Shown: positions 42,634-51,445 of the stretch, piece by piece | Numbering within the stretch: the first letter of the stretch is position 1 | How the letters are laid out: every line of letters begins with the position of its first letter | NCBI RefSeq assembly: GCF_003597675.1 | Contig: NZ_CP030827.1 | Coordinates: 3,100,001 to 3,164,000, forward strand | Direction: 5' to 3' | Source of the DNA: Neorhizobium sp. NCHU2750 | Lineage (GTDB): Bacteria; Pseudomonadota; Alphaproteobacteria; Rhizobiales; Rhizobiaceae | Length of the DNA: 64,000 nucleotides | Notes under the pieces: generated by a model | The model's input: the letters and a program-made list of their open reading frames with translations, nothing else | Databases searched by the model: none | What the model was told of the DNA's origin: nothing | Translations under genes and position numbers: made by a program

Positions 42634-42999
42634 GTGGCTTCGTCCATCTCGATCTCTGCCCCGAATTCATTGATCTTGATCTCAGGTGGAAATGGCTCCG
42701 TTCCCAATCGATTTGAAGAGGGCAAAGCTGTCGCAGCGACGCCTACCATGATTGCGGTAGGCACTCTCAGTGAATTCGATGGACCTACTCGCATCACGCT
42801 TGTTCGAGGACGAGCAGCTATCGGGGAACTACGAGAGCTTTTTGATGGGAATCTCCAAGAGTTGAAGGGTAAGTTAGTAGTTCAAACTTGCGAGGGAGCG
42901 GTGATACTTTCAGGTCAATTCGATTACCCTCAAGCGAGAATTCAGGTGTTTTCGAACGATCAATCGGAGCCAGATGATATAGTGATCATCTATTCGTGA
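42634..42999 (+). CDS. Hypothetical protein in a lower-GC island
   Basis: A 121-residue protein from a GTG start with AAAGGAGTGTAAC upstream. The sequence suggests a beta-rich fold (SLILISGGNGSVPNRFEEG, KLVVQTCEGAVILSGQFDYP, IQVFSNDQSEPDDIVIIYS). The family is not recognised. It begins an approximately 2.4-kb stretch of small, more AT-rich genes, several of which resemble immunity proteins, so a similar role is possible. A TTG-start extension to 42511 is less likely. Confidence 0.7.
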   Translation: MASSISISAPNSLILISGGNGSVPNRFEEGKAVAATPTMIAVGTLSEFDGPTRITLVRGRAAIGELRELFDGNLQELKGKLVVQTCEGAVILSGQFDYPQARIQVFSNDQSEPDDIVIIYS

Positions 43000-43137
43000 C
43001 ACAGGCGCTAGCGGGTTTCCGTTAATGTCTGCGTCGGGCCATTTGCCGCCGTCATCTCTGCGCCAATTGCAGTCGTGGTCGTTTAAAGCCTTTGTTATTT
43101 GAGTAAGCACCGGGCAGTCGAAAAAATGAGGGATGTG

Positions 43138-43485
43138 ATGACCAGCGACACCGTTGAGTTGCTGAAGGTTTATCGGACGAATGCCGTCCTGCATCGTGAA
43201 GCCACTGAAGCGGGCAACTCGCGAAAGGCAAACCGAGCGTACGAGAAGATCATTTCCGCATACAAGCTCCTCGATCAGTCCGAGCAAGGAAAGACAGCCT
43301 TGAAGTCACTCCTCGCCGATGCTGATGATGGTGTTTGCGTTTGGGCCGCGACCCACACTCTGAAGCATGCTGATGGCGGCGCTCTCGCACGTCTCGATGC
43401 TATTGCCCAAGGAAACGGGTTAATTAGCTTCAACGCACAGATGGTGGCAAAGCTATGGAGGGCGGGAGAGCTCGAACTCCCATAG
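43138..43485 (+). CDS. DUF2019 domain protein, probable immunity protein
   Basis: A 115-residue helical-repeat protein. VELLKVYRTNAVLHREATEAGNSRKANRAYEKIISAYKLLDQSEQGKTALKSLLADADDGVCVWAATHTLKHADGG has the layout of the DUF2019 family (HEAT-like), members of which sit beside polymorphic toxins and are thought to act as immunity proteins. ATG 43138 follows GAGGGATGTG; ATG 43126 and TTG 43099 are alternatives. No toxin gene is visible next to it. Confidence 0.7.
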   Translation: MTSDTVELLKVYRTNAVLHREATEAGNSRKANRAYEKIISAYKLLDQSEQGKTALKSLLADADDGVCVWAATHTLKHADGGALARLDAIAQGNGLISFNAQMVAKLWRAGELELP

Positions 43486-43629
43486 CATTTGGCCACGTTC
43501 AGCAAGGAGCTCGGTTCGCTTCGGGCCGAGAGCCCGGCTTCCGCGTCGCACCAGTAGCGGTCACGCGGGCTGAAGTTGCCAACATTCTCCTTTTAGGACA
43601 AAAAACGCATCAAGGTCGGGTGGTGAAGA

Positions 43630-43953
43630 ATGCTAAAATTTCACAATGCAAGACGGCTCGCGGAAACTTGGGTCCAATGCGTCTGCGGGAAAGGTGTCGA
43701 ACTCGTCCAAAGCTCCACCATTGCAAAGCCATATGGCTGGGTTTTCTTCTATCAGGCTACTGCCTACCTGCAAAATCCAAACGACGTTTCTCAGGCGCTT
43801 GGTGGAAACGCCCCTTTTATCATCGACCGGGAGAGCGGCCAGATAACGGTATTAGGTACGACTTTACTAATCGAAGAGTATCTGGAGCGCTTCGAAGCGA
43901 CATTGCCTCAAGCTCGATTGCACTTTAAGCCTGAACAACCTGCTTGGTTATGA
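43630..43953 (+). CDS. Imm35/YrhB-like probable immunity protein
   Basis: A 107-residue protein. The segment YGWVFFYQATAYLQNPNDVSQALGGNAPFIIDRESGQITVLGTTLLIEEYLERFE has the pattern (WVFFYxSxxYL ... GNxPxIVDRxTGxVxxLG ... VEEYL) of the YrhB/Imm35 immunity family. In polymorphic toxin systems these neutralise a partner nuclease or peptidase. The ATG at 43630 follows GGTGAAGA. GC content is clearly lower than in flanking housekeeping genes. Confidence 0.72.
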   Translation: MLKFHNARRLAETWVQCVCGKGVELVQSSTIAKPYGWVFFYQATAYLQNPNDVSQALGGNAPFIIDRESGQITVLGTTLLIEEYLERFEATLPQARLHFKPEQPAWL

Positions 43954-44054
43954 CCGTCTGGTGCCGAAGGCACCTATTCAGCTCGGCTGTGAAATTATCC
44001 GCAACTCATATTCTTCACAATGTCCGGTTTGGACGGACACCGGTAAAAACTCGA

Positions 44055-44405
44055 CTACTCATCCGTGCGCCAATAGGCCTCGTAAAGCGCGTGATCCGAG
44101 AAGACTGTTTCATATTCAGGATATGCCATACCGAGAACCGTTACATTTATCTCGTGGAGGGTTTCATTGAAATCTTCGATAGCGACGCCCGCACACGTGA
44201 GCATGCCATAAGCGTATGACCGTGCTGAAAGTTCAGGACCATCCACAATCTTATTATCATCTCCATCGATTACGAAGGCATGGAGACGCGGGACATATTC
44301 TGGAGCAGGGACGAACCGTCCTCCAGCTACGCCCATCGGCGGATCAATTGGATCAAGGTCAGAGTGCCCAATCACTTTACCCCTGTACAGGATATCGACC
44401 TTCAT
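44055..44405 (-). CDS. Hypothetical protein in immunity-like island
   Basis: A 116-residue protein, the only minus-strand gene of the island. It starts MKVDILYRGKVIGHSDLDPID and has FVPAPEYVPRLHAFVIDGDDNKIVDGPELSARSYAYG. The family is not recognised. ATG 44405 has GGAGGAAGCC upstream, better than the TTG at 44417. Context suggests an immunity or defence-related function, with no direct evidence. Confidence 0.68.
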   Translation of the reverse strand: MKVDILYRGKVIGHSDLDPIDPPMGVAGGRFVPAPEYVPRLHAFVIDGDDNKIVDGPELSARSYAYGMLTCAGVAIEDFNETLHEINVTVLGMAYPEYETVFSDHALYEAYWRTDE

Positions 44406-44602
44406 GGCTTCCTCCAAAGTTGTCAGAAGCGTTTATATCTCGTCTAGAGATCAAATTTGAGCGGATGGCCAGTAAGTCCTGCGAGTTTTCAACGGTATCC
44501 GCCAATTACGTTCATCCGTTGCGCGTATTCTGCAACGGTGCAGAAGTCAGAAGAACGGCTTCAGGATTTTCGCGACGGATGGCAATAAGGTGAAGAGAGA
44601 GC
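44406..44602. other. Intergenic stretch, no gene called
   Basis: 197 bp between divergent island genes. It has a small palindrome TCTCGTCTAGAGATC region and the upstream signals of both genes. Nothing else is recognised. Confidence 0.4.
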
Positions 44603-44953
44603 ATGACCGACTTCAAAATCATCGATGTGCCGGGAATGCTGGGCGTACAGGTCATGTCACTTGACAGGACCGGCAACGAAATTCCCGATGATGGCCAGTG
44701 GCGTCGTCATGCCGCTGCTGCACAATACGTTCTTGCCGAGTTTCTCGTCGGAAAGAGTTTGGTGAAAAGTGTTTCCTCCATTGACCGTCAACCAAACCTC
44801 ATCATCATGTGGTCCCAGCTAACTCCCACGGGACAAGCTTTCATCAGAGCAGCATATGATAAATGGCTGCGGTCCGTTGATCGGACAGACACGACGGAAG
44901 CCACGATGGTTGAGAAACTGGAACACCGCTGGCGCTCATTCTCGATGGAATGA
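44603..44953 (+). CDS. Hypothetical protein in immunity-like island
   Basis: A 116-residue soluble protein (DFKIIDVPGMLGVQVMSLDR; HAAAAQYVLAEFLVGKSLVKSVSSI; LTPTGQAFIRAAYDKWLRSVDR). The family is not recognised. The ATG follows GAAGAGAGAGC. It is the last small gene before asnB; base composition is intermediate between the island and the surroundings. Confidence 0.68.
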   Translation: MTDFKIIDVPGMLGVQVMSLDRTGNEIPDDGQWRRHAAAAQYVLAEFLVGKSLVKSVSSIDRQPNLIIMWSQLTPTGQAFIRAAYDKWLRSVDRTDTTEATMVEKLEHRWRSFSME

Positions 44954-45104
44954 CATGTTCTTGTCGCACAAAGTCGATGTTTCACGACCGTTCTCTGCGA
45001 CTCGCCAATGTCCAGATTGCACCCAACCTACCCCCCCGCATAAGCAGATCGGCAAGCTTTTCCGCTTATGAACGGGATCTGATAATCCTGTTCGAGGCTG
45101 AAAT

Positions 45105-47093
45105 ATGTGCGGATTTGCAGGCTATGTGGGAGAAGCATTCGGGCCGGACCGCGCACCCTCTCTGCTGTCTGCCATGGGACACGCGATCGCCCATCGCGGT
45201 CCCGATGGCAGCGGCATCTGGACTTCCGCCGGCATCGGTCTCTCCCATGTCCGCCTGTCGATCGTCGGCCTGTCGGATGGCACCCAGCCGATGACGAGCG
45301 CCGACGGGCGCTACACGATCGCCTTCAACGGCGAGATCTTCAACTATGTCGAACTGCGCGACGCGCTGAAATCGCGCGGCGCCATCTTCCGCACCGGTTC
45401 CGATACCGAAGTCCTGCTGCAGCTCTATGCCCTTGAGGGAGAAGCCTGCCTTGCAAGGCTGAACGGCGATTTCGCCTTCGCCATCTGGGACGCGACAGAG
45501 CACCGGCTGGTGCTTGCCCGCGATCGCATGGGCGTGCGCCCGCTCTTCTACACCGAACACCAGGGCACGCTCTATTTCGCCTCCGAGGTCAAGGCGCTGC
45601 TGACCGTGCCGGGCATCGAGGCGGAAATCGATCCGATAGCGCTCGACCAGATTTTCACCCTCTGGGCGCCGATCGCGCCGCGCACCGCCTTCCGCAACAT
45701 CTTCGAGTTGGAACCCGGCCAGATCCTCGTCCGCGAGAATGGTGAAAACCGGCTTTCCGCCTACTGGACCCTCGATTTCCCCGATGCCGGCGAACACGAC
45801 GAGACGAGCGAGACCGATCGCGCAGAAGAACTGCTGGCCCTGCTCACCGATGCGATACGCTTGAGAATGCGCGCCGACGTGCCGGTTGGTTCCTATCTGT
45901 CGGGCGGTCTCGATTCCTCGCTGATATCGGCCCTTGCCGCACCGATGGCACCGAACGGGCTGAACACCTTCTCCCTCACCTTCGAGAGCGCCGAACATGA
46001 CGAAAGCGGCTTCCAGCGCCAGGTCGCCGCAGCACTCGGCACCCGCCATCATTCGGTCGCCTCCTCGCCGGAAGCCATTGCCGCGGCCTTTCCGCAGATC
46101 ATCGGCTTCACCGAACGCCCGATCCTCAGAACAGCGCCCGCGCCCCTCCACAGACTCGCCGGCCTTGTCCGTGAAAACGGCATGAAGGTCGTGCTGACCG
46201 GCGAAGGCGCCGATGAGGTGTTTGCCGGCTACGACATCTTTCGCGAGGCAAAGCTCCGCCGCTTCTGCGCCCGCCAGCCGGGATCGAAGGTAAGGCCGCA
46301 TCTCTTCCGCCGGCTCTATCCCTATCTGCCGGGCCTTCAGCAGCAGTCTTCGGATTATCTCGCCGCTTTCTTCGGTGTCGCGGGCATCAATCCGTCCGAT
46401 CCGCTCTTCTCCCACCGCCCGCGGATCAAGACCACGGCTGCCACCAGGATCTTCTATTCCGACGACCAGAAGCAGACACTCGGCGCCTATGATGCGGCGC
46501 AAGAGCTTGCCGCCCGCCTGCCGCAACGTTTTGCCCGCTGGCACCCGCTGCATCAGGCGCAATATCTGGAAACCAGCCATCTGCTGCCGGGCTATATTCT
46601 CTCCAGCCAGGGCGACCGCATGGCCATGGCCCATGGCATCGAAGGCCGTTTCCCCTTCCTCGATCACCGGCTGGTGGAATTCGCAGCAAGGCTTTCGCCC
46701 GATGCTAAACTCAAGGGATTGAACGAGAAGCACATTCTAAGAAAGGCCGCGAAGGGGCTTTTGCCGGAAAACGTCGTAGAGCGGCAGAAACAGCCCTACC
46801 GCGCGCCGGACAGCAGTTCCTTCACCGGACCGGGAATAACCGAACAGGCCTATGTCTCCGACCTGTTGTCGCAGGCATCGCTGGCACAAAGCGGCCTGTT
46901 CAATGCCTCCGCCGTCTCGAAACTGCATGGCAAGTGCCGCCGCCAGGACGTCGCCGGCTTCCGCGACAATGCTGCCTTCGTCGGCATCCTCTCCACCCAG
47001 ATATGGATCGACAGGTTCTCTTCGAACCGGAGTGAAAAATCGGAGATTTCCACCCGATTGCCGGTCAATGCCTCGACATCGCTAAAATTTTAG
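45105..47093 (+). CDS. asnB: Asparagine synthetase (glutamine-hydrolysing)
   Basis: A 662-residue AsnB-type enzyme. It begins MCGFAGYVGE, with Cys2 as the glutaminase nucleophile after Met removal. AIAHRGPDGSG, FNGEIFNYVELRDAL and GSDTEVLLQLY complete the N-terminal amidotransferase domain; VPVGSYLSGGLDSSLI is the PPi-loop of the synthetase domain and VVLTGEGADEVFAGYDIF a conserved active-site segment. It is longer than E. coli AsnB (554), closer to exopolysaccharide- or secondary-metabolite-linked paralogues. The glycosyltransferase gene 122 bp downstream suggests a role in surface polysaccharide amidation, which is inference. Confidence 0.93.
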   Translation: MCGFAGYVGEAFGPDRAPSLLSAMGHAIAHRGPDGSGIWTSAGIGLSHVRLSIVGLSDGTQPMTSADGRYTIAFNGEIFNYVELRDALKSRGAIFRTGSDTEVLLQLYALEGEACLARLNGDFAFAIWDATEHRLVLARDRMGVRPLFYTEHQGTLYFASEVKALLTVPGIEAEIDPIALDQIFTLWAPIAPRTAFRNIFELEPGQILVRENGENRLSAYWTLDFPDAGEHDETSETDRAEELLALLTDAIRLRMRADVPVGSYLSGGLDSSLISALAAPMAPNGLNTFSLTFESAEHDESGFQRQVAAALGTRHHSVASSPEAIAAAFPQIIGFTERPILRTAPAPLHRLAGLVRENGMKVVLTGEGADEVFAGYDIFREAKLRRFCARQPGSKVRPHLFRRLYPYLPGLQQQSSDYLAAFFGVAGINPSDPLFSHRPRIKTTAATRIFYSDDQKQTLGAYDAAQELAARLPQRFARWHPLHQAQYLETSHLLPGYILSSQGDRMAMAHGIEGRFPFLDHRLVEFAARLSPDAKLKGLNEKHILRKAAKGLLPENVVERQKQPYRAPDSSSFTGPGITEQAYVSDLLSQASLAQSGLFNASAVSKLHGKCRRQDVAGFRDNAAFVGILSTQIWIDRFSSNRSEKSEISTRLPVNASTSLKF

Positions 47094-47215
47094 TATTGTC
47101 TTTATGACGATCGGAAGGTGCAGCCCTTAAGGCTTGGAGCAGTCGCACAGGGATCGGGTCTTGAAGGCCGGATCGACAGGGCAGCCGTCGTGACCAAGTC
47201 AGGGAGTAGCAGACC

Positions 47216-48262
47216 ATGACCGTATCGATCATCATCAAGACCTTGAATGACGAAAAGCGCATCGGCCGCGCCATCGAATGCGCGCTGGCTGCACTTCCCG
47301 AGGGTCAGGGCGAGGTGATCGTCACCGATCTCGGCTCCCGCGACGAGACGATCCGCATCGCCTCCAGCTATCCCGTCCGTGTGGTCCAGATCGCCCGCCC
47401 CGCCCGCTTCCGCAGCGGCGCCGGCTCGCAACTCGGCTATCAATATGCCCGCCACGAATTCGTCTGCGTCATCGAAGGCGACATGGATCTCGATCCCGAT
47501 TTCCTGGTGGAAGGCATCGCCTTCCTTGAACGCCATCGCCACACCGGCGGCGTGACGGGCCGCATCGAGACCGCCACCACATCCGGCGCCGGCTTCACCC
47601 CCGATACCCGTATCGGCTCTGTCGAGCGTCTGGCCGGCGGCGGCCTCTATCGCCGCAGGGCGATCGACGCGATCGACTACATGGCCGACCGCAACCTGCA
47701 TGGTTACGAGGAACTCAACCTCGGCATCCGGTTGCGTTCGAGCGGCTGGAAGCTGCACCGCCTCGATCGCCGCTTTGCCCGCCACCAGGGAGAAGGCGCT
47801 CGCTCGCGTGACCTGCTTCTGGAGCAGATGCGCACCAAGGAACCGTTCGGCATGGGCGAACTGCTGCGCGCCGCCAGCGGAAAGCCCTATTTCACCCGCC
47901 TTCTGCGCGATCTGCCGGAACTGAAGATGCTCGCCCTCGCCTGGGCCTTCATTCTCATCTCTGCAGCACTCATCGCCTTCCTGCCGAGCCTGGCATTTTC
48001 CAGCGCCGTCGTTGCAGCCGGCCTCGCTCTCATCGCGGTTGCCAGCATTCATCACGCCGGCGGCGTGAAGACCGGCATCTACGCCATGCTGATCCGTTTC
48101 CTGCAGGCCGTGGCCCTTCCGGTCGGCTATCTCACGCCGCGCCGCAACCCGCGTTCCTGGATCGAAAGCCGGATCGTTGGAGAGCCGGATGCCGAAGTCA
48201 GCCGCGATGCCGATGAAAAGATGCAGGCCTATCGTCCGGAGATCGTAAAGTCCGCACGCTGA
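47216..48262 (+). CDS. Family 2 glycosyltransferase with C-terminal membrane spans
   Basis: A 348-residue GT2 enzyme. The GT-A domain starts VSIIIKTLNDEKRIGRAIECAL, with EVIVTDLGSRDETIRIASSYPV and a metal-binding-type D-x-D in FVCVIEGDMDLDPDF. YEELNLGIRLRSSGWKLHRL occupies the acceptor region. Two or three hydrophobic segments (about residues 240-285) anchor it to the membrane. It follows asnB on the same strand and may be cotranscribed, pointing to polysaccharide or glycolipid synthesis. Confidence 0.9.
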   Translation: MTVSIIIKTLNDEKRIGRAIECALAALPEGQGEVIVTDLGSRDETIRIASSYPVRVVQIARPARFRSGAGSQLGYQYARHEFVCVIEGDMDLDPDFLVEGIAFLERHRHTGGVTGRIETATTSGAGFTPDTRIGSVERLAGGGLYRRRAIDAIDYMADRNLHGYEELNLGIRLRSSGWKLHRLDRRFARHQGEGARSRDLLLEQMRTKEPFGMGELLRAASGKPYFTRLLRDLPELKMLALAWAFILISAALIAFLPSLAFSSAVVAAGLALIAVASIHHAGGVKTGIYAMLIRFLQAVALPVGYLTPRRNPRSWIESRIVGEPDAEVSRDADEKMQAYRPEIVKSAR

Positions 48263-48465
48263 GCGCAGGGATCGGCGGGCCGAGGGCTTTGCCGTGCCGA
48301 TGTAAATATCATCGAAACCTTACCTTCATTTAATCTCCGGCCGCTTGCAAAGGTCATGGAAGGGAGTAGGCTCCCTCCATCGTCGGCTATCGGGTAGGGC
48401 GCCGGCGACTGAAAGGCCGAGAGTGGGGACTCGCAGCGCTTTCGCCCCCATGACGGAGGCAAGAC
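48263..48465 (+). other. 203-nt leader region with hairpins upstream of small gene
   Basis: Gene-free stretch. It has AAATATCATCGAAACCTTACC near 48305 (AT-rich, promoter-like), a hairpin formed by ATGGAAGGGAG / CTCCCTCCAT (48357-48381, one bulge) and a G-rich segment before the Shine-Dalgarno. I do not match it to a known riboswitch. Confidence 0.4.
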
Positions 48466-48678
48466 ATGTATCCTGCAGCACTGACCAGTACATTCGAACC
48501 GGCCGAACTCGCATTTCTGAAACGCGTCTTCGATGATGTTTGCCTCGAACACGGGCTGACCGACGGCAGCAATGCGGCAAGCGATGTCGCCGCCCAGATG
48601 ATCCAGCTCTATCAGGGTGGCATCAAGGACGAGGGCAGCCTTCACCGCCATTTCGACGGCCACGATTTCTTCGGCTGA
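48466..48678 (+). CDS. Small acidic hypothetical protein
   Basis: A 70-residue protein (FEPAELAFLKRVFDDVCLEHGL; NAASDVAAQMIQLYQGGIKDEG) that looks like a compact helical protein. The family is not recognised, but the composition and the strong GGAGGCAAGAC ribosome-binding site support a real gene. It converges on the YciE-like gene with a 26-bp gap. Confidence 0.75.
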   Translation: MYPAALTSTFEPAELAFLKRVFDDVCLEHGLTDGSNAASDVAAQMIQLYQGGIKDEGSLHRHFDGHDFFG

Positions 48679-48704
48679 CGCCGCACCGCCCTATCGCCTG
48701 GCCA

Positions 48705-49211
48705 TCATCTTTTGGCCTGCAGGTCGCGCTCGTCGCGCATCAGGAACACACGCGTAATTGGGTCGAGATTGTCTTCGAGCCACGCGGCCATCGCCATTTC
48801 CTCGGCGAGAATGCGTTCGAGCACGGCTTGTGCCTCGCGCTCGCCCAGTTCGTCGGCGGCGGTGATCAGCACCCTATAGGTAGCGATCTCCTGATGCTCG
48901 AACCCGTAGGCGGCCGAGACGAACTTGACGACCTCGTCATTGACGAGCAGCCCCGGAATGCCCTGCACCGTCGCTGCAATCCGCCCGGCAATGTCTTTCA
49001 AGGTCGAAGGCGTGCCTGAAAGCCGGGTGAGCAGCAGTTGCAGGTCTTCCGCCTGCCGGCGCGTCTCGTCGAGATGCGCGAGCATGCGGGCCTTCAGGTC
49101 GGGATAGTTTTCGAGCCGCTTGGTCTGTGCAGCCAGCATGGTGGCGGCCTGTTCCTCCATCGCATGGGCGCTCTTCAGCCAGGCGATGAAATTGTCTTTC
49201 GCATGGGTCAT
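48705..49211 (-). CDS. YciE-like ferritin-fold protein (second copy)
   Basis: A 168-residue four-helix protein related to the DUF892/YciE group: NFIAWLKSAHAMEEQAATMLAAQTKRLENYPDLKARMLAHLDETRRQAEDLQLLLTRL and VKFVSAAYGFEHQEIATYRVLITAADELGEREAQAVLERILAEEMAMAAWLEDNL hold Glu/His positions of a possible di-metal site. The ATG at 49211 has AAGGAGGG upstream; the longer frame is not coding. An EcfG-like promoter (GGAAC-N17-GGTT) lies about 60 bp upstream, as for the paralogue at 14689. Confidence 0.88.
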   Translation of the reverse strand: MTHAKDNFIAWLKSAHAMEEQAATMLAAQTKRLENYPDLKARMLAHLDETRRQAEDLQLLLTRLSGTPSTLKDIAGRIAATVQGIPGLLVNDEVVKFVSAAYGFEHQEIATYRVLITAADELGEREAQAVLERILAEEMAMAAWLEDNLDPITRVFLMRDERDLQAKR

Positions 49212-49268
49212 CTCGCGGGTCCCTCCTTGATGGAAAAGATAGTACACGGATCCGTGATCGCCATAGGC

Positions 49269-49294
49269 AACCCCGAAAGCGGGCAGGAGGTTCC
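49269..49294 (-). promoter_or_regulatory. EcfG-like promoter of the second YciE-like gene
   Basis: Minus strand: GGAAC (49294-49290), 17 bp, GGTT (49272-49269), 57 bp upstream of the start codon. It has the same GGTT -10 variant as its paralogue's promoter. Confidence 0.6.
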
Positions 49295-49373
49295 AAGGCA
49301 ATGCGACGCGAAGTCGCGCGACAATACCCTCCAGAGATGCATGCACAGCATATCAGACCATCGTAGAAAGAGC

Positions 49374-49398
49374 GGAACCTTCACTTGCATAAATGGTT
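49374..49398 (+). promoter_or_regulatory. EcfG-like promoter for the small genes at 49423 and 49624
   Basis: GGAAC (49374-49378), 16 bp, GGTT (49395-49398), 24 bp upstream of the start codon of a small Pro-rich gene. Confidence 0.58.
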
Positions 49399-49422
49399 GT
49401 CGATGGAATAATGGAGGCGCCG

Positions 49423-49599
49423 ATGAGCCCAGATCCTCGAGAACCGACCGACGAGCCGCCTATGCCGGCACCGGGATGGATCCCGGATCCGCCGATCGAT
49501 GAACCGGATCCGGACCGGCTGCCTGACGAGGCGCCAGTCCCAAATCCGGATGAGACAAACAGTCCGCCTATCTACATGCCGCCGGGAAACGCGGTATAG
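49423..49599 (+). CDS. Small proline-rich, acidic hypothetical protein
   Basis: A 58-residue protein that is over one-quarter Pro, with repeated P-D-P and D-E-P units (PAPGWIPDPPIDEPDPDRLP; DEAPVPNPDE). It is probably disordered. ATG 49423 has GGAGGCGCCG upstream; ATG 49411 and 49393 are upstream alternatives. An EcfG-like promoter precedes it. Function unknown. Confidence 0.7.
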   Translation: MSPDPREPTDEPPMPAPGWIPDPPIDEPDPDRLPDEAPVPNPDETNSPPIYMPPGNAV

Positions 49600-49623
49600 A
49601 AGGGCGGCGCTAACGAGAACGCT

Positions 49624-49830
49624 ATGACAGTTACCAGTAAGAGTGCGCCGGGCCACGATTTGTCCCGGCCCCAACAGGCAGCCGAGTTCAAACCCTGTTT
49701 GTGGAAGCTGCTCGTCGTCACCGCCGGCATCCTTATTGCCGTCTTTGCTGCGATGAAACTTGTCGACGATACTCATTCGGGATCGTTCGAGACCACCGTT
49801 TCCGCACCACAGACCCATAAGGCAGGCTGA
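49624..49830 (+). CDS. Small single-span membrane protein
   Basis: A 68-residue protein with one membrane segment (LWKLLVVTAGILIAVFAAMKLV, about residues 26-47) and a polar N-terminal half. It lies 24 bp after the Pro-rich gene and probably shares its EcfG-like promoter. The ribosome-binding site is weak (GAGAACGCT). Family not recognised. Confidence 0.68.
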   Translation: MTVTSKSAPGHDLSRPQQAAEFKPCLWKLLVVTAGILIAVFAAMKLVDDTHSGSFETTVSAPQTHKAG

Positions 49831-49850
49831 CCTGAAGACGGGATAAGGCT

Positions 49851-49876
49851 GGAACAAACACCCCGACCGTCGCGTT
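49851..49876 (+). promoter_or_regulatory. EcfG-type promoter of the phospholipase D-family gene
   Basis: GGAAC (49851-49855), 17 bp, CGTT (49873-49876). Exact consensus, ending 22 bp before ATG 49899. Confidence 0.8.
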
Positions 49877-49898
49877 CCTTTGTTGCAATGCAGAGGTG

Positions 49899-51416
49899 AT
49901 GACGGTGGACGTGAGCAAGTTTTCCAGTTCGGGCTCGATTGAGCAGGCTTTCAATCGCGACCGGATCATCCGGCCGGGCAGGAATGTCTGGCGATCGGCG
50001 ATTGCGGCGCGAGTTGCGTTTCTCATCGACGGCGAAGACTATTTCAGCCGCCTCGACGAGATGCTGCGCCTAGCGGAAAAATCCATCTTCATCGTCGGCT
50101 GGGATTTCAATCCCGATATCCGCCTGCGTCCCCGCGAGGAGGGCTCCGAGACGATCGGTGCGCTGCTGCGCCGCCTTGTCGAGGAAAAGCCTGAGCTTCA
50201 GGTACGCATCCTCGTCTGGGGCATGGGCCCGGTCTATTCCGGCAAGAGCCTCAGAATGTTCGGCAGGATGGACTGGTCCGATCATGAGCGTATCGACCTG
50301 CGCTTCGATTTCCGCCATCCCTTGAGGGCAAGCCATCACCAGAAAATCGTCGCCATCGATGACAGGACGGCCTTTCTCGGCGGCATAGACCTGACCGCCC
50401 GCCGCTGGGATGACCGGCAGCACAGGTCCGTCAATCCCGATCGCGTGTCGCCGGACGGCACGCCCTACGGCCCCGTCCATGACATGCAGACGATCGTCAC
50501 CGGCGAAACGGCCCGGCTGATCGGCGATATTGCCAGGCGGCGCTGGCGCAAGACCCATGGCGAGACGCTCTCGCCCGTGGATGTGCCCGGCCCCGCCCCC
50601 TGGCCATCGGACCTCGAACCGGCACTTCGAAATTGCCAAACCGGCATCGCGCTGACCGAGCCATGGAAATGGAAAGGTCGCCGCGGCCACCGCGAGGCGA
50701 TCCGCCTCACCCACGACGCGCTGAAGGCCGCCGAACACCATCTCTACGTCGAGACCCAGTATCTCGCCTCCTTCGGCGTCGCCCGCACGCTTGCCAGAAG
50801 GCTTCGCCGCCAGAACGGCCCGGAAATCGTCGTCATCGTCACCCGCGAATCCCACGGCTTTCTTGAAAAGCTGATGATGGGCCATAACCGCACGCGGCTG
50901 ATCCGCCGGCTGAAGCGCGCCGACCGCTATGACCGCCTGCGCGTCTATTATTCGGTGACGAAGGACGATGAGGGCAGCGAGCAGGAAATCATCGTCCATT
51001 CCAAGCTGATCATCGCCGACGACCGTTTTGTCCGCGTCGGTTCCTCAAACCTCAATAACCGATCCGAGGGACTGGATACCGAAAGCGATCTGGCCATGGA
51101 GCCGCAGGACGAGGCCGGCCGCGCCGCAATTATCGATCTGCGGACCGACCTGATTGCCGAACACCTCGCTGCCGATCCGGCTTTGGTGCGGCGCCATTTC
51201 GAGGAAACCGGCTCGCTGATCCGCACCATCGAGATGCTGAACGTCAACGACCGGCACCTGAAGCCCTTCGACGTGGATGTCGAAAAGGGCGAGACGGAAA
51301 GCCTGCCCGGCACCGCGATCGTCGACCCGAAACAGCCCTTCTGGCCGGTGCCGCAGTTCCAGGCCGGCCTGCGCCGCTTCGTCGCCCGCCTTTGCGCGCG
51401 GCGCGTCTTCCGCTGA
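49899..51416 (+). CDS. Phospholipase D-family enzyme, ClsB-like cardiolipin synthase candidate
   Basis: A 505-residue protein with two HKD motifs: HHQKIVAIDD (His147, Lys149, Asp154) and HSKLIIADD (His367, Lys369, Asp374), forming the PLD active site. Between and around them are FLGGIDLTARRWD, VETQYLAS and RVGSSNLNNRS. The gene stands next to YbhN-like and YbhP-like genes, as clsB (ybhO) does in E. coli, so phosphatidyl transfer such as cardiolipin synthesis is likely. GTG 49896 or ATG 49899 may start it. The exact EcfG-type promoter indicates stress induction. Confidence 0.92.
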   Translation: MTVDVSKFSSSGSIEQAFNRDRIIRPGRNVWRSAIAARVAFLIDGEDYFSRLDEMLRLAEKSIFIVGWDFNPDIRLRPREEGSETIGALLRRLVEEKPELQVRILVWGMGPVYSGKSLRMFGRMDWSDHERIDLRFDFRHPLRASHHQKIVAIDDRTAFLGGIDLTARRWDDRQHRSVNPDRVSPDGTPYGPVHDMQTIVTGETARLIGDIARRRWRKTHGETLSPVDVPGPAPWPSDLEPALRNCQTGIALTEPWKWKGRRGHREAIRLTHDALKAAEHHLYVETQYLASFGVARTLARRLRRQNGPEIVVIVTRESHGFLEKLMMGHNRTRLIRRLKRADRYDRLRVYYSVTKDDEGSEQEIIVHSKLIIADDRFVRVGSSNLNNRSEGLDTESDLAMEPQDEAGRAAIIDLRTDLIAEHLAADPALVRRHFEETGSLIRTIEMLNVNDRHLKPFDVDVEKGETESLPGTAIVDPKQPFWPVPQFQAGLRRFVARLCARRVFR

Positions 51417-51445
51417 GCCACACCGTCATCCGGGCGCGCTGACTT

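Noticed and set aside
42910..43287. A minus-strand frame in the island (with KWPDADINGNPL), considered as a toxin remnant
   Set aside because: It overlaps the DUF2019 gene, has no good ribosome-binding site and no domain that I can name.
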